64,000 nt of DNA from Actinostola sp. cb2023 (GCA_033675265.1 JAUJYZ010000684.1:124001-188000); one strand, 5' to 3'; counted from the first letter of the stretch, positions 16,105-28,654 are shown. The notes: generated by a model from the sequence alone, not told the origin. A program made the numbers and translations.

Positions 16105-19100
16105 CTGAAGAAGACAACAACCAGGTTAGTTTCATGATTCACAGAGATGTTTAAGTCGAAGTTTCACATTCAGGTTTTACGTGTGCGATAGCATGGTGTA
16201 ACTGTACTTGCGTGCTCTTATACCAATGTAGTGTTAATTGGATCGCAAATCTAGACTCTACAATAACCGATTGGATTTTCTTGGTAACTATGAATCGTTA
16301 AAATAAAGGATTGGAATTTCCAAAGCCTCAAGAGTGAGCCAACATCATCGCTATAAATATATCACCGCGTTTCATAGATTAATTTGATATGATTTTATAT
16401 GAATGTATTCAAGTGTTACTTGCTGTTCGTTGACGTCTAGACGGCCCACTAGCATAACCTTACGGCCATAGGGCCATTATAGTTCTGGCCAATACACTGT
16501 GAATCAAGGCGGCGATCAATCGATACCGTCCACACTACACAACACTAACCTCGCGTGCAAACACACGATTATAGATTCTGTCTGTTCTTGTCATCGCAAA
16601 ATAGTTATTAATTATTGTAAGGACCGACGAAAACGCGCGCTTCAACATCCTCCTACGAGAATACGAATATTGCATTCCGTTTGTTTTTGTCATTGTTGCG
16701 GAAGAACACGTACCCAATAATTCTGCCCTCAAAACAAAACAAGGAAACTACCAGGGAGGCTCCAGAATAAGAACTGCACTAGTTTAAACCAATCTGGCTT
16801 CGAGGCTGAACGACGAAATACAAAACTTCAACTGGTAACTCATGCGACGTGTTTTTATAGCGTCAAACTATTAACACACTGGACATACGGAACATAATAT
16901 CGTTAATGTCAAGTGTGCACTGGATGCCGTGTTTTCATGTCAAACCTTACACACTGGACATACGGAACATAATATCGTTAATGTCAAGTGTGGACTGGAT
17001 GTCTTCATGACCTTAGCAATCCTGCTTTTGCGTCGAACGTTTTATAACGAAATTCGTTGGAAGTGTCCAAAACCTTGGAGATTGAGATCCAATGAATTTC
17101 CGGCGAAGTGTTGCCATTGAACGACTGTCATTGATGTTGCCATTTTTACATCGACATGGGTAGTGCCCATGGGTACATGTGACCCATGCCACGCCCACTC
17201 GATCAGATTTTAAAAAATCCCTAAAATTTGAGATCGACGGAAAACGATCGCTCGTGCTTACGCCAGTCAATTGTTCGCCTGACACACCTATGCTAATTAC
17301 ATGATGTTATTTTCCTGATTTGATGTTAATTGGAAACGAAAATTGCTTTAGTGCACTTAAGATAACTCAAGAACTGGTCGAAATGGCGAGGTCTGTGGGC
17401 TAAGAGATATCTCTAGACTATACTGGTTTTCTCACTCTTCCATTTGTCTACTGAATAAAGGAATTAGCGTGCTGTTGTTCGGATCAAATCGTTGAGAAAT
17501 ATCAAACAGATTTATGCGGGAATTAGCTTTACGTGTTATGTTATTGTTAAGTGTATAGGTGTATGACATTAACTAGACGCGAGAACACTAATTGAAAAAC
17601 AAACAATCTAAAAGGACAAAATAAAGTAGAATCACTCTTTTTAAGTTAAAAAATTCTACCGATGATTTTACAAGCAACTCGGATAAAACGACTAACTTTC
17701 CAATACAGTTTTACTAGGAATTCCTCTTGCTAAATACAGTTTAAGATATGAATAATAAACTACAATAGACCAATCCGCATGCCCTGGAGGTAATTATCGT
17801 ATCTCCTTCAGAACGATAATTATATCGAGCGAATTCGAACCGTCGAGAATTCCGATTTCCGCGACCTTGTATCTCAGTTAGGAATTCACCTCACAGAAGA
17901 TTAGTAGACAGTCGATAAAGCCGGTGCATCTGGCCGACTAGTCCACTTTAGTCGCTTACTATGTAGTGACGTGAAGGCTTTCTGAAAAGACAAGACTATA
18001 GTGGGTCGAACAAGGTCAAAAGGGAAAAAATCTCTGAGTGTTTTATATGGTAAGTATAATTTGGATGAGTTTCTTAAGGGGTTTTAGTTTCTAGTAAGAC
18101 CTCGGCCAAGATAGCGTCGGGCATGACCGTCCGTGCCTCACAAAAAAATCAATCTAAGTGAAAAATAAATAGAAAAGCAACGAGATTTTAATACACGCAG
18201 TAGACCACGTTATTTTGAGTATTTGGTGAAATTAATGAATTTAATAAATGAGTATTTTTCATCTGAAATACGCCAGCCATATTGGCTCAATCGTCGTTGG
18301 GTGGTCGAGTTGATGTCGTCTTTTCCTCGGATATTCAAATGCTGTCAAAATGGATAATCTAATTTTATTGAAACATCAAGTAAAAAGCAATTGTACTTTG
18401 TGCTCCTATAACAAAGCAATTTGCTCCAAATAGTCGAAGGCACAAATTCAAAATTCAACTCAAATTCATTGTGGAGTTTGTGAAATTGTTTTTGTTTTTT
18501 TTCGGAAAAAAATTGTGTGGTGAAATTTTGGTGCACGTTTTCAGTCACTTTTGTAATTTGTTCGTAGCTTTATTATACAGACTTTCTACTTAACACACAT
18601 CTTAAATATCGCTTTATAGTCGACAATATGACTATATTTATTTGCGAGAGTTTCTTGAATATTTCACCGTTTTGTTAGTGATACTTTGTAATGCTTTATT
18701 ACGTGTCCCACTGAAGTTCTGACGACTCAGTCGTCTAGAGAATAATTTGAATACAGTATTTTTAAAAACTGTTCGTGTTTTTGTCTTCGGTGGTTTATTA
18801 AACTACTAAATCTCCCATGAATCGTATTTTATTCTATACTTCCTTTTGACTGTGATTTCAATTCTATTTCACAAACGACAAAAAGAAAAAATAAGAAACC
18901 GTGAGCGTTGATAAGGTTTTAAAAATTCGGTGAAAAAAAGAATTTATACATTATATGATTAGATCTAGACATGGAATGAGTTGCCACAGGGTGCAGCACT
19001 CGACGTATCTGCGGATAGGACAAGACGATATACTACCCCCCCCCCCCCCCCCCCCCCCCCCCCCTTAGTTAATATTTTTAACAGCTAAAGTCTGGCTTTT

Positions 19101-22100
19101 ACTAGCGACGCAAGCATAAGAACTTGTGTCATGTAAAAACGGGCTGACGAAAGTAAGCATATGAGCTTATGCTTGCGTCAGCACATTGCATAATCCTTGC
19201 GCTTATGCTTGCGTCAGGCCCGTTTTTACAGTGACTCAAGGCCTCTTGTGCTTGCGATTATGCTTGCGTCAGGCCCGTTTTTACAGTGACTTAAGGCCTC
19301 TTGTACTTGCGCTTATGTCGGGCTCGTTTTCACAGTGACATAAGGCCTCTTGTACTTGCGCTTATCTAGCGTCAGGCCCGTTTTCACAGTGACATAAGGC
19401 CTCTTGTGCTTGCGCTTATGCTTGCGTCGGGCCCGTTTTCACAGTGACATAAGGCCTCTTGTGCTTGCGCTTATGCTTGTATCGCTCGTTTTATGCTCGC
19501 GTCTTGCGCTTATGTTTGCGTCAGGCCCGTTTTCACAGTGACATAAGGCCTCTTGCTTATGCTTGTCGCTTATGCGCTGCGCGTCGGGCCCGTTTTCACA
19601 GACCTCTTGTGTTTGCGCTTACAGTGACATAAGACCTCTGCGTGCTTGCGCGTTTTTATGCTTGTGTTTCGCTTATGGCGTCGTTTTCACAGTGACATAA
19701 GGCCTCTTGTGCTTGCGCTTATGCGTGCGTCGCTAGTGGAAACCAGCATTCAGCATTGACTTGTTTGTACAGTAAATATATTTCGAAAACCATCAGTCAT
19801 CTATTTTTCGCAAGAGGGCCTTGTTCCTTTGTTCGCTGACCTGTTTTTAAAAGGCGTTTTTCTCGCTCATTTTTTTCTTCCGAGATTATCAAAGTTTTCT
19901 GGCATACAAAAGCTGGTCTCAAGGTCGACTCTAGAATCACACAGACTAAGAACTCTGATAGACTATCGTGAACTTGTCTAAACCTTTCCGTGTTTTCTAA
20001 GAGAACCCCCGGGGCTTAGCCTGATTGTACCTGATAATTCTTTGTAAGGTCACAACTACAGTGGTTCTATTACGGACAAGTGGCGCGCGTATATCGACAC
20101 GTGGGTCTGCCAACGTCATGTGGGAACAATTTGAGTCTTATTTCTTATTTTGAGATAAGACGAGAACCTGTGTCGTGTACATGTTTTTGAAAACCTCAGA
20201 TTTTGTTAATTCTATTTTCCTCACGTCAGAGCCTCGAGTTTCACCTCGTAGCGCGCTAAAACAAAGATATTAACAAAACCATACGAGCAGACAAAGGCCT
20301 TTATAAGCTACATGATGTTTGTTGTATTTAAAACTTATTAGTTTTCGTAACCTGAAGATTAAAGCCAGCATGGAGACTGTCAGTGGTACTTGACGGTGGG
20401 ATGTTTAGCTTAGTCTAGTCTGGCCTGGCCTGGTAGCTCAGCTGGTAGGGCAACGGTGATCAGTTCCGAGGACCGTGGGTTCGAATCTCATCGGGGTCAC
20501 AGATTTGATCTCTTTCTCCTTTCTTTCTAGGGCTAACACTCTGAAGAACTTTATGGGTATCTTTATAGCACTTTAACTTTCCCTCAATTTCTACCTGTGC
20601 GATGTTTATTCTAATTATCTCGCGGTAATTAAAGGGACGCTTGAACCCATCTTTGTGATTATCGCAGTATCATTGAACGAAACCCATTGAACAGTTATAA
20701 TTACTGCTCAAAACAAATTCGGAACACCGAATATACAATCAATCAGTCTCACCAAAATAGTGGTGCACAAATTTGCCGTTCAGTACATGCAGTCCTAGCC
20801 TGAATATCAGCCGTCTCCTCTGGGTCAAAAATGCCAGTTCACGCTGTCGTCCGCCATTTTGAATTGGGACAAACGCGGCAAAATTTATAGAAATCTGGAT
20901 CACTTTGATTTGCCGTAACTCCGCTCGATTTCGTTGGATTTTTAAAAACTTACCATTTTAGAAAATATGTTTTCTTTGTTATTTATGACCTATAATATGA
21001 TGGGTATTGGAAGGCTAAAAATTGAGAAAAAAAGATTTTTGTTTTCAAAATAAAACGTTCGGCATGTGAATATGCAAATTACTCGAAATTTTAAGATCCA
21101 TTCGTAAAAAGAAGATTGAATCGTAAAAGGTAGTTAAAACACCTACATTGGTCTTATTTTCAGTCCGACAACTGACATGCATGCCTGCTGACTATCGAAG
21201 TTTAAATTTTGAATATCCAACAAAATCGAGCGGAGTTACGGCAAGTCAAAGTGATTCAGATTTCTATAAATTATGCCGCGTTTGTCCCAATTCAAAATGG
21301 CGGACGACAGCGTGAACTGGCTTATGCAACGAATACTTCTTGTTACAATTCTACGAATAAAGGAATCGTACTTCTACTTTGATTTCCCCACGCGAGAAAA
21401 CACTTTGAAATATCACTACCTACACATGCGTTTACTCGGGCTGCCATTTTTTCGCCTCTCGAGTTTCTGAGAAAGTGTTGACGGTAATCCTTTGAGAAAA
21501 GGGTTAAATACCTCGCTAAAACCCCAGTTTCATGTGTTTAGGATCTGGAAGTGCATGCGGTTCTGTGCTGCTTGTAAGGTTAATATGCGGTGTGACACTC
21601 GGCGGTACTTGTTATACAGATTGTTGGTCCATCATAGTCTTCAAGGACACGTATTATATAGCTTAACCTCGTATATCTCTGATTGCATATCATTTCTTTC
21701 CGACTAAGAAATCCCCAAAACCGATGGCTGGAAATGAGACAGTGCGTACAAAGTCTAGCAACAAATCTGACAAGCTCATGTTCGACAGGCTGTAGAATTC
21801 TCACCCCGGTTTGAGGAATTACTCATGGTCACTTCATAATAATGAACAGAAGACTTATTTTAGAACTCATTCGGTCACGCAGAAGTCATTGCATTCCAGG
21901 CTCGAGTACACTTTAAAACGGTGCGTAAATGAGTTCTTAATATTGTCACCTGGTATTGGTAGTTTGTGGCATTAAACCCACTGTGTCAGTACCTGTATAT
22001 GCAGTAATGGAGTGTAGAGTCATTTAGTTGACTAATTGAAATCAAATGGAAAAGATCGAGAGAGACGTCGTGTCTGTCTTTCGATCTGACACGCGACAGA

Positions 22101-25100
22101 CGCGAAGTTAATTGCCCGTACAAAAAGTGTTTTAGTTCAATTTACAGCGTAACATCTCAGTCCAATCTGCGGGGGTTGTTATCTCTGGACGACGTACCGT
22201 TTGATATCGGTATATAAATGTCTGATTGTCACACCGTGTGTTCGTATACTAACCCGTATTGGTCTACCTTCTAGGTAATCCTATATCAGTGGAACTATCC
22301 AAAGACGCTTAAGGGTTGGTTTGGAATCCAACGCTCCAGGAATTGAGAATTAATTGAGGGGAAAAGCAACTGACGTTCGTCGGTGGAAATCCGCGAGGTT
22401 GGAACCGCAAAATCAGGTAATGACATTTCATGTCTTTTTTCGTGTTTGCTAGTTTTTAATTTGAAAGAAATTTAGACGCGTTTCACTGTACTTGGGCGCG
22501 CTGTCCCTTGACCCACGATATACAAATACTCAGTACAGATCCATAAAGCCAGACAGACATTGCAAATCGGCTCAGCCAAGAATCCGTATCGCTTTTGACA
22601 CAAAGATTAGAGGTCCGAACTAAGCCAGCCCGATTCTGTATAATCCGGACAGTGAGCATTCATTGAACTTTCCTTGGCAAATTATCTTAATTAGGTCGAG
22701 TGGCCCGACAAGACCTCTTTTTATATGAGAAATATTTTACGTTGGTAGAAGTTAATGAAACTACTAGAAATGCGTTTTACGTTAGTGGACACTGGATTTC
22801 AGAACGACACAAAAATGTCTGAAAATTCATGTTTTTTTATATACAGAGGTATTTTGTCCCGGTCAATCCACTCCGAGGAGTGTCTGTATAAAGCAAATGT
22901 ACTGAACAGTTTGGCACTTCACCGACTATATAGCTAGTACATTTCAAAGATCCGAATTTTGCCCAGCTACGGTACATACGGTGCAACATTGCGCGCATTA
23001 GGATTGCAGCATGAGTGCACCTATGCAATCGTTATGACCAAGCTTGAAGTACAGTGAGATCCTACTTCTGCAATATTGCGCATAAATACAGAGGTGCACA
23101 GACGTTGATATTGCCCCATTGCTGCATGGCAATATTGCGTGCAATGTTGCACCGCGCGCCTTCAGTTTAAAACATAAGGCGTTTTTGCTATCATACGCGT
23201 TGTTCTTGGGTTCTCACACTAGATTCTAAGTAAGCAAGTTTTCACTCTTAATTAATGTTTATCGCTCAGGGTTCTAGAATTCAAGCCAAAAATAATAAAA
23301 CCGGGAGATAAGTTTATCAGTATCTTATCTACACCGTTGCGCGCTGTATATCAACGTTTACACAAACGATCACTTACTAATTAAATCGTGTGTGAAAAAA
23401 AGAAATGATCGAAAGTCGATTCACAATAAGTCCATGTCCACAGTACATAGTTTACAACCTGAAATTATTACAGCATTTCTGTACAAATTAACAACCATTT
23501 CAGCAAACAGAGTTCAGTAATTATTCGATAATTGTTTCTTATGTAAACTTTTAGTTCTTAAATTTCACGTAACATGAGTAACATGTTCAATAAATTGAGC
23601 GATAAGGGCCCACTCTGTACCTCCCCTGAATTTCCTGAGATTTACCCACGAACTAGTATCCCTAATTGACCTGTAGCGGGGTCAAGGAGAATCAGGAAAG
23701 AACGGAGAGATTCTTTGAACGATTTCATCAAAAGAAACGTCAAACAAAAGTGGATTGTGTCGGTAATGAGGTTTGTAAGTTCTGTAAGCTTTTCTCTGGA
23801 CGGGAATATTTGACAATTGAATGAAGAAAGATTTAGAAGCGATATTGAATTTTGCCAAAAAATTAAACTGAAGCACAATTCTGAGTACGAACTTGCTCAT
23901 AAAAAAAAACAGCGCGAAAAAAATGAAAAGATTTCGAGCATTGTGATTGGTTGATGTGACGTGCTCCTGATTGGTCCAGAGGGAAACCATTTGAGTGCTT
24001 ATTTTCCGCCGTGAAGGGAAAAGCAGACGAACACTTTTCTTTGAAGTACTTGTGTTCATATGCAAGAGAACTGAAGCACACAATATGCTACCCATGAAGT
24101 GGCTACATTCTAGTGCATCCTACGATTTTCGTTTGAGGAACATTTGGCAACGTTTTTGACTGAATATTTGCTCAATTATAAACGCTTTATTTGGGTTGGA
24201 ATTCCTATTAACGAAGGACCTTTTGCCCCGACATAATTATGAAAGATAACGGCGGATAGCATTAGGCTTCTCTTACATTTACCGTTGACACTAGTGGATT
24301 GTACAGCTACCATTCACTTGTGATCACTAGTCCTTGAGGAACCTACGACCACACGCCACACCGAGTGCTTCAAAAAACACACTCACAGTAACGGCACTGG
24401 AAACAAGCTTTGCATCAACTATTTACAAGGTAGGGAGGCCACTATAGAAACTGCTCAGGTTCGGTTTATAATTAAATCTCTAATTCCTAAAATTTCGTGG
24501 ATTGCCTTGTAGAGTTCAGGCATAGGATTAACAGTAATCGTCTGACACTCAGTGCAATACTGGAACTAATTGACTCAATACCAGGGGTAAATACGGTCAG
24601 TTATCCCATACAATATGCCTAATAATCCATGCGCCGGTAAATAGGGGTTTTGAAAGGAAGCATTTTCCCTTTGGAAGTCAGTCATGTTGACTTCATGAAA
24701 TTCACGCTTGATGAAAATGATATTGTTAAATGTTCATAATGATATGATGTGATGGTTTTGAAGATTACATTTTCGCCAAATAGCGACACATTTTAGTTGA
24801 AATATTTGTAAACGTGATTTCAGAAGCCAACTGTTTGTCGTTCGGCGTTAAATTGTATATTTATAGATAAATGCCACGCCTGAGATAACCCTAGCTGCAA
24901 TGTTATCTTAGGAAAACTAGTCTGGTTTACATTATAGAAGATATAATTACTTTTGCTTTCTAATTTATTTTATCGCGTCCAATCGGATGAAAGATTGAAT
25001 GCTAAACATGAAACTGATCCCCTTTCCTCCCCCCCCCCCCCCCCCCCCCCCTTCCTTTTCCCCTCCTCTCCCCCCTCCCCCTACAACCCCTGGGTTTCCG

Positions 25101-27018
25101 AGGGTGAACATGAAAACGAACCTATTTGTTCAAGAAATATCGCTTTAGATTATATGAAATCTTCTAGATATGGTGTTAGTTTTTATACAGTTTGTCTTTA
25201 TACTTTCTATACGTATTATATTAATTAGCGCTATTGGACTATTAGGAAATAGCGCTATAGAAATAAATTATTATTATTATAATTCTATTTGTAGTTCTCA
25301 TATATTTATATTTATTTACGGTTACTTAGCAGGACAGGGCCGTACATAACCCAACATTCAAGGGGGGGGGGGGGGGGGGGGCAGTACGTATTTGAAAGGA
25401 AAAAATAAATACAAATAGTACAGTTCTCAGTACTTTTTGGTATCTTTTTCGTCTTGCTAGGGGGACAACTGCCCCCCCCCCCCCCCCCCCCCCCCTGCCC
25501 CTGTGCAGTGTACGGCCCTGCAGGACCCTTCTGGGAAACACTGTAGTGATGTAGGCCTCTTGAATAAAGATTGCTTTACAAATTCAAACAAACTTCTTTG
25601 TATATCAAAAAGAAGTGAACTGTAAGAAAAAAGAAGGGAAGGAAGGACTACAGGACTAGTACCGACTACATTAGGCCCGCTTAGTCGTTTATAGCAACGA
25701 AACTGACATTTAAAAGGAAACGCAAGCAAGAAAAATGTCAGTCAAAATAGCGAACATTCGACGTTTTTGCTCTAACGTAGCTATTTTTTTTTCTATTTTT
25801 TTTTTCTATTTTTTCCCCCAGCATTATTAGCATAAGCAATATAACTTCAATTTCACCTTCTTTCACTCACAGCAGGAAGGAACGTGACACTAATGACAAC
25901 TACAGACAGTTTTATTCAGTTTTCTAGCCTCGACAGCAATTTTCAACTCCAAAATATAGAATGCAAATTGATGGTATATTTGTTATAAGCCGACTTTGTT
26001 GAAGGAACATCTGCTTTCTAACGTTATTCTATTCATAAAGTTATTACTTTACAACACTTGAGATGAGGATAATTAGGGTTAGAGTTACTACAGGTGCTTG
26101 TAAAGAGTTCTGTTATAAATTATCCTGTATAAACAAATCACAAATATGATTGAAACCTGCTGTACTTGATGTCTCATTTGCATCCCAAATGTAAAACATA
26201 CAACTAACTGTCTCGGGAAATATAGCGAGGCCCGTTATGAAGCTTGAAGTCCTTGAATGTATCTGGGTAGAATTTGGCCAAGATCGCGGTATACATAAGT
26301 TACAAGGTCACCGGAAGAGATACCGGGTAGCAAGGTTATTAAACCCGACATTGTGTACAGATCGGCACCGAATTTCGCTTTTTTGTTCAAGTAAAATTCA
26401 ATAAAAATTATCGACTTAATATGTAACTAGAAAGACAGAATTCTAAGGTCGTGTTGACTGTTGGTAGGATAATGTTTGTAGAGAATACAGAATGCTAATC
26501 CGTAAGTTGATAAGCTGTAACTATTAGCAACGAGGTCATCATGGAGTTGATATTCGAAGCCGTGTGTTATTTGGAGCAATAGTACCCTATATTTCATAGT
26601 TTTAGATCCAATTCAAATGCCTTGGACATCGATCTCGCGCAAGGAATAAGCTATATTAGCACTAGATTGGCTTCCGCACTAGATTGGCTTCCCCGCGGTC
26701 GAGTGTGATGTTCTTCTGATTGAAACTGATCACGTGTAACACTTAGAACTGAGGATATTTATTTGGTTCAATCAAAAATACAAGCGCTAATAAGGCACCA
26801 CAAACGGCACTAGAATGCTCGATCGGTCGTTCTAGAACGCGTAAAGCCATAGAGATTGCAAAAGCACTGCAATTTCAAGGTTGTGATGTTGAAATATTAA
26901 GATACAACTCGACGAAGGAATCGTGCAAACCAACCGGCGACAAGACACTCGCTAACAGATTCAAACGGTTTACTCACCCACAGCTGCAAATCTCGCAAAT
27001 ACACTTTGTTTTCGTCAT
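14706..27018 (-). CDS. SAXO: SAXO-family stabiliser of axonemal microtubules (FAM154-like)
   Basis: Spliced CDS: complement of 26978-27018 joined to 14706-16104, giving 479 residues. The N-terminus reads MTKTKCICEICSCG then RHRCPH, the Cys-rich signature that targets SAXO1/2 proteins to axonemes. The body holds about eleven degenerate Mn repeats of the form S/T-T-x-x-x-D-Y/F followed by a proline/lysine-rich stretch (for example STSHKTDFGTY, TSHGDYKSYRP, TSVFKADFQDF, TTHMDYGNF). In vertebrates and trypanosomes these Mn repeats bind and protect ciliary and flagellar microtubules. The two exons join in phase 2 across a shared Gly codon. The 10.9-kb intron is large for so small a first exon. An RFX X-box lies upstream. 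Whether it is closer to SAXO1 or SAXO2 is not resolved. Confidence 0.9.
16866..17010. repeat. Two-copy tandem duplication
   Basis: ACACTGGACATACGGAACAT followed by AATATCGTTAATGTCAAGTGTG occurs twice about 74 bp apart, with a diverged GCACTGGATG/GGACTGGATG link. It is a recent local duplication. Confidence 0.8.
19037..19064. repeat. Poly-C homopolymer
   Basis: An uninterrupted run of about 28 C residues. The length is likely unreliable in an assembly. Confidence 0.9.
19091..19752. mobile_element. TIR-bounded element with internal 57-bp satellite
   Basis: The left end TCTGGCTTTTACTAGCGACG with CAAGCATAAG and the right end GCGTGCGTCGCTAGTGGAAA with CCAGCA are inverted repeats. Between them are about nine copies of a unit carrying GCCCGTTTTCACAGTGACAT, AAGGCCTCTTGTGCTTGCG and CTTATGCTTGCGTC, increasingly scrambled toward 19600. 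A single end of the same family lies at 44326-44392. Confidence 0.8.
20429..20500 (+). ncRNA. tRNA-like sequence, probable SINE head
   Basis: It contains an A-box-like TAGCTCAGCTGGTAGGG and a B box GGTTCGAATCTC at the right spacing for a pol III promoter. The acceptor stem (GGCCTGG against CGGGGTC) and anticodon arm pair poorly, so it is probably a tRNA-derived SINE or tRNA pseudogene and not a working tRNA. Confidence 0.6.
20834..21320. mobile_element. Large palindromic MITE, about 113-bp arms
   Basis: The left arm starts CCAGTTCACGCTGTCGTCCG and the right arm ends CGGACGACAGCGTGAACTGG. The arms match over about 113 bp with only a handful of differences, through CCGTAACTCCGCTCGATTT. The 260-bp centre is AT-rich without coding potential. 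Target-site duplication is not clear. Confidence 0.88.
22979..23155. mobile_element. Imperfect palindromic element
   Basis: CGGTGCAACATTGCGCGCAT at the left and GCGTGCAATGTTGCACCG at the right are inverted repeats about 30-40 bp long with mismatches. Internal GCAATATTGC motifs repeat. No coding potential is seen. Confidence 0.55.
25028..25080. repeat. C-rich tract
   Basis: A poly-C run of about 20 followed by CCCCTCC-type sequence. It is low complexity. Confidence 0.85.
25336..25519. mobile_element. hAT-like MITE with 7-bp target duplication
   Basis: Terminal inverted repeats are AGGGCCGTAC and GTACGGCCCT, flanked on both sides by GCAGGAC (25329-25335 and 25520-25526). Internal sequence includes poly-G (about 25362-25381) and poly-C (about 25473-25494) runs. 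A second, inverted and more degraded copy is at 56929-57105. The TIR type resembles hAT elements, which is an inference. Confidence 0.8.
26978..27018 (-). CDS. SAXO: SAXO gene exon 1 (start codon, Cys-rich N-terminus)
   Basis: On the minus strand ATG (27016-27018) opens MTKTKCICEICSC plus GG of a Gly codon, then TGG|GTGAGT. The CxCxxCxCG pattern is the conserved start of SAXO proteins, and the phase (2) matches exon 2, whose first base completes Gly and continues RHRCPH. Family knowledge predicted this motif and only this place was found to carry it with a correct donor. Confidence 0.9.
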
Positions 27019-27124
27019 AGTTACAGCGATCTCTTCGTCAACAGTTCAAAGTTTTCAGACGAGTTCGATGGAATTTACTTCTTTCTATGCACAGACGAAG
27101 CTCCCATCTCGAATGTTGTGTGAC

Positions 27125-27138
27125 GTTGTCATGGCAAT
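27125..27138 (-). promoter_or_regulatory. RFX X-box upstream of the SAXO gene
   Basis: GTTGTCATGGCAAT is a near-perfect match to the palindromic RFX site (GTTGYCATGGYAAC-type). It lies 107 bp upstream of the SAXO start codon. X-boxes at this distance are the usual control element of ciliary genes in animals, so RFX control fits the predicted axonemal role. Confidence 0.7.
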
Positions 27139-28140
27139 TGAAAACGTCCACAGTTCATAAAGGTACCGCTGTTCAGAATCAATGACCCGTGCTATGGACT
27201 AGTACGTGTGGTTAAATTATTGTTTGACGGATGACGACTAGAACTCCTACGTAGATTGTCACTGACTTATAATATATTTGATGATAAAGTTTTACAGACG
27301 AACACGGTCTGTTCCGTCCCGAGTCCCATCCCGAGTGATGCTTCGCCTTCCTAATATTTTTTAGTAAAAAAAATAGACCAAAAAAAGATTATTTTTTTTC
27401 TTCGATCAATTCACCTTGATTTCAATCATTTTAAACACTGATCTTTATCCAAAACAATGCTTCTTTTAGGCAACTTTATCATGAATAACAATAATCTATA
27501 ACACCGTGAAAAAGAGTTCTTAACTTTACGGACGTTTCGAGCCTTTTTAAATTTACTAGTTATCAGTAAGTTCCACAACTTCATGTCCCTACTGACAGAC
27601 CATGCTCCTTTTCCAGCTCCGAGGAAGAGAAGCTAGAGAAAACGGAGGAAAGGAGACTGTCAGCAGGGAAAACTCCAACCGAAAATATACGTTGTAAAAG
27701 TTTCCACGAGAAAATTTAAACTTTTGAAAACTGTTAACTAGGATGATTTCGAGAACTGAATTTGTCGTTTTTTTATCATGTTCCAATGCACTGCAGTTTC
27801 GGAGCAGCTGCCAGCTTGCTTATCTTCTTACAAGACAAATTAGAAGTCATTAAACATGCAGCTTTTTAACACTGAAACCTCTCAACTTGCGCACTTATCG
27901 CACTTATCGAGCGACGACTAAAGTGGTGAATCATTTTTAGGAATATAAAGCCAGGCGCGAGAGGAAATTGCCATCAATTTCTCTTCACTCGGCCAACGAT
28001 GGGCTAATGTCCTAAATGTCAGTAAATTTAGTGTTTTTTTTTACACGGTGTTAAAGTTTCATTCTACACACTTGGTGAAAAATTCAATGTTTTCTTCTTC
28101 GTCGCGTCTTCTTCCTCTTCCTTCTGGACCTTCTTCTCTG
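27139..28140. other. Intergenic, no recognised feature
   Basis: AT-rich single-copy-looking sequence upstream of the SAXO promoter. Short frames here lack domains or splice context. Confidence 0.5.
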
Positions 28141-28152
28141 ACTGATTGAGTG

Positions 28153-28654
28153 GTTGATTGATTCTTCTTATTATTTCTTCTTCTTCTTCTTCTTCTTTTT
28201 CTTCTTCTTGTTCTTTTTCTTCTTCTCCTTCTTCTTCTTCTTCTGCATGCTGGCTTCTACTTCTTCTTCTTCTTTTTCATCTTTTTCTTCTTCTTCTTCT
28301 TCTTCTTCTTCTTCTTCTTCTTCTTCTTCTTCTTCTTCTTCTTCTTCTTCTTCTTCTTTTTCATCATCTTCTTCTTCTTCTTCTTCTTTTTCATCTTCTT
28401 CTTCTTCTTCTTTTTCATCATCTTCTTCTTCTAATTTCTTCTTCTTCTTCTTCTTTTTCATCTTCTTCTTTTTCATCTTCTTCTTCTTTTTCATCTTCTT
28501 CTTCTTCTTCTTCTATCTTCTTCTTCTCCTTCTTCTTCTTCTTCTCCTTCTCCTTCTTACTTCTAACTTCTTCTTCTTCTTCTCCTCCTTCTTCTTCTTT
28601 TACATCTTCTTCTTCTTCTTCTTCTTCTTCTTCTTCTTCTTCTTCTTCTTCTTT
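28153..28654 (+). repeat. (TTC)n microsatellite, about 500 bp
   Basis: Nearly uninterrupted TTC/TTT/CTC triplets. Plus-strand frames encode poly-Phe/Ser/Leu and the minus strand poly-Glu/Lys, all artefactual. GAA/TTC runs of this size can form triplex DNA. Confidence 0.95.

Larger units (their letters stand above)
16105..26977 (-). other. 10.9-kb intron of the SAXO gene
   Basis: On the minus strand it begins GTGAGT (26977 downward) and ends in TTCTTCAG. It holds an 81-bp tandem duplication (about 16866-17010), a poly-C run (19037-19064), a TIR-bounded satellite element (19091-19752), a tRNA-like SINE head (20429-20500), MITEs at 20834-21320, about 22979-23155 and 25336-25519, and more poly-C near 25030. 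No exon of another gene was recognised. Confidence 0.7.

Noticed and set aside
16129..16142. Start of the SAXO protein at the upstream end of the open frame (reads NHETNLVVVFF)
   Set aside because: That end has no ATG and consists of intron polypyrimidine ending in CAG; the family N-terminus is supplied by exon 1 at 26978-27018.
20429..20500. Working tRNA gene
   Set aside because: A and B boxes are good but acceptor and anticodon stems pair poorly, and the context fits a SINE head.
23642..24095. Minus-strand frames of 78 and 137 codons
   Set aside because: There is no domain, no supporting splice context, and the composition matches surrounding non-coding DNA.
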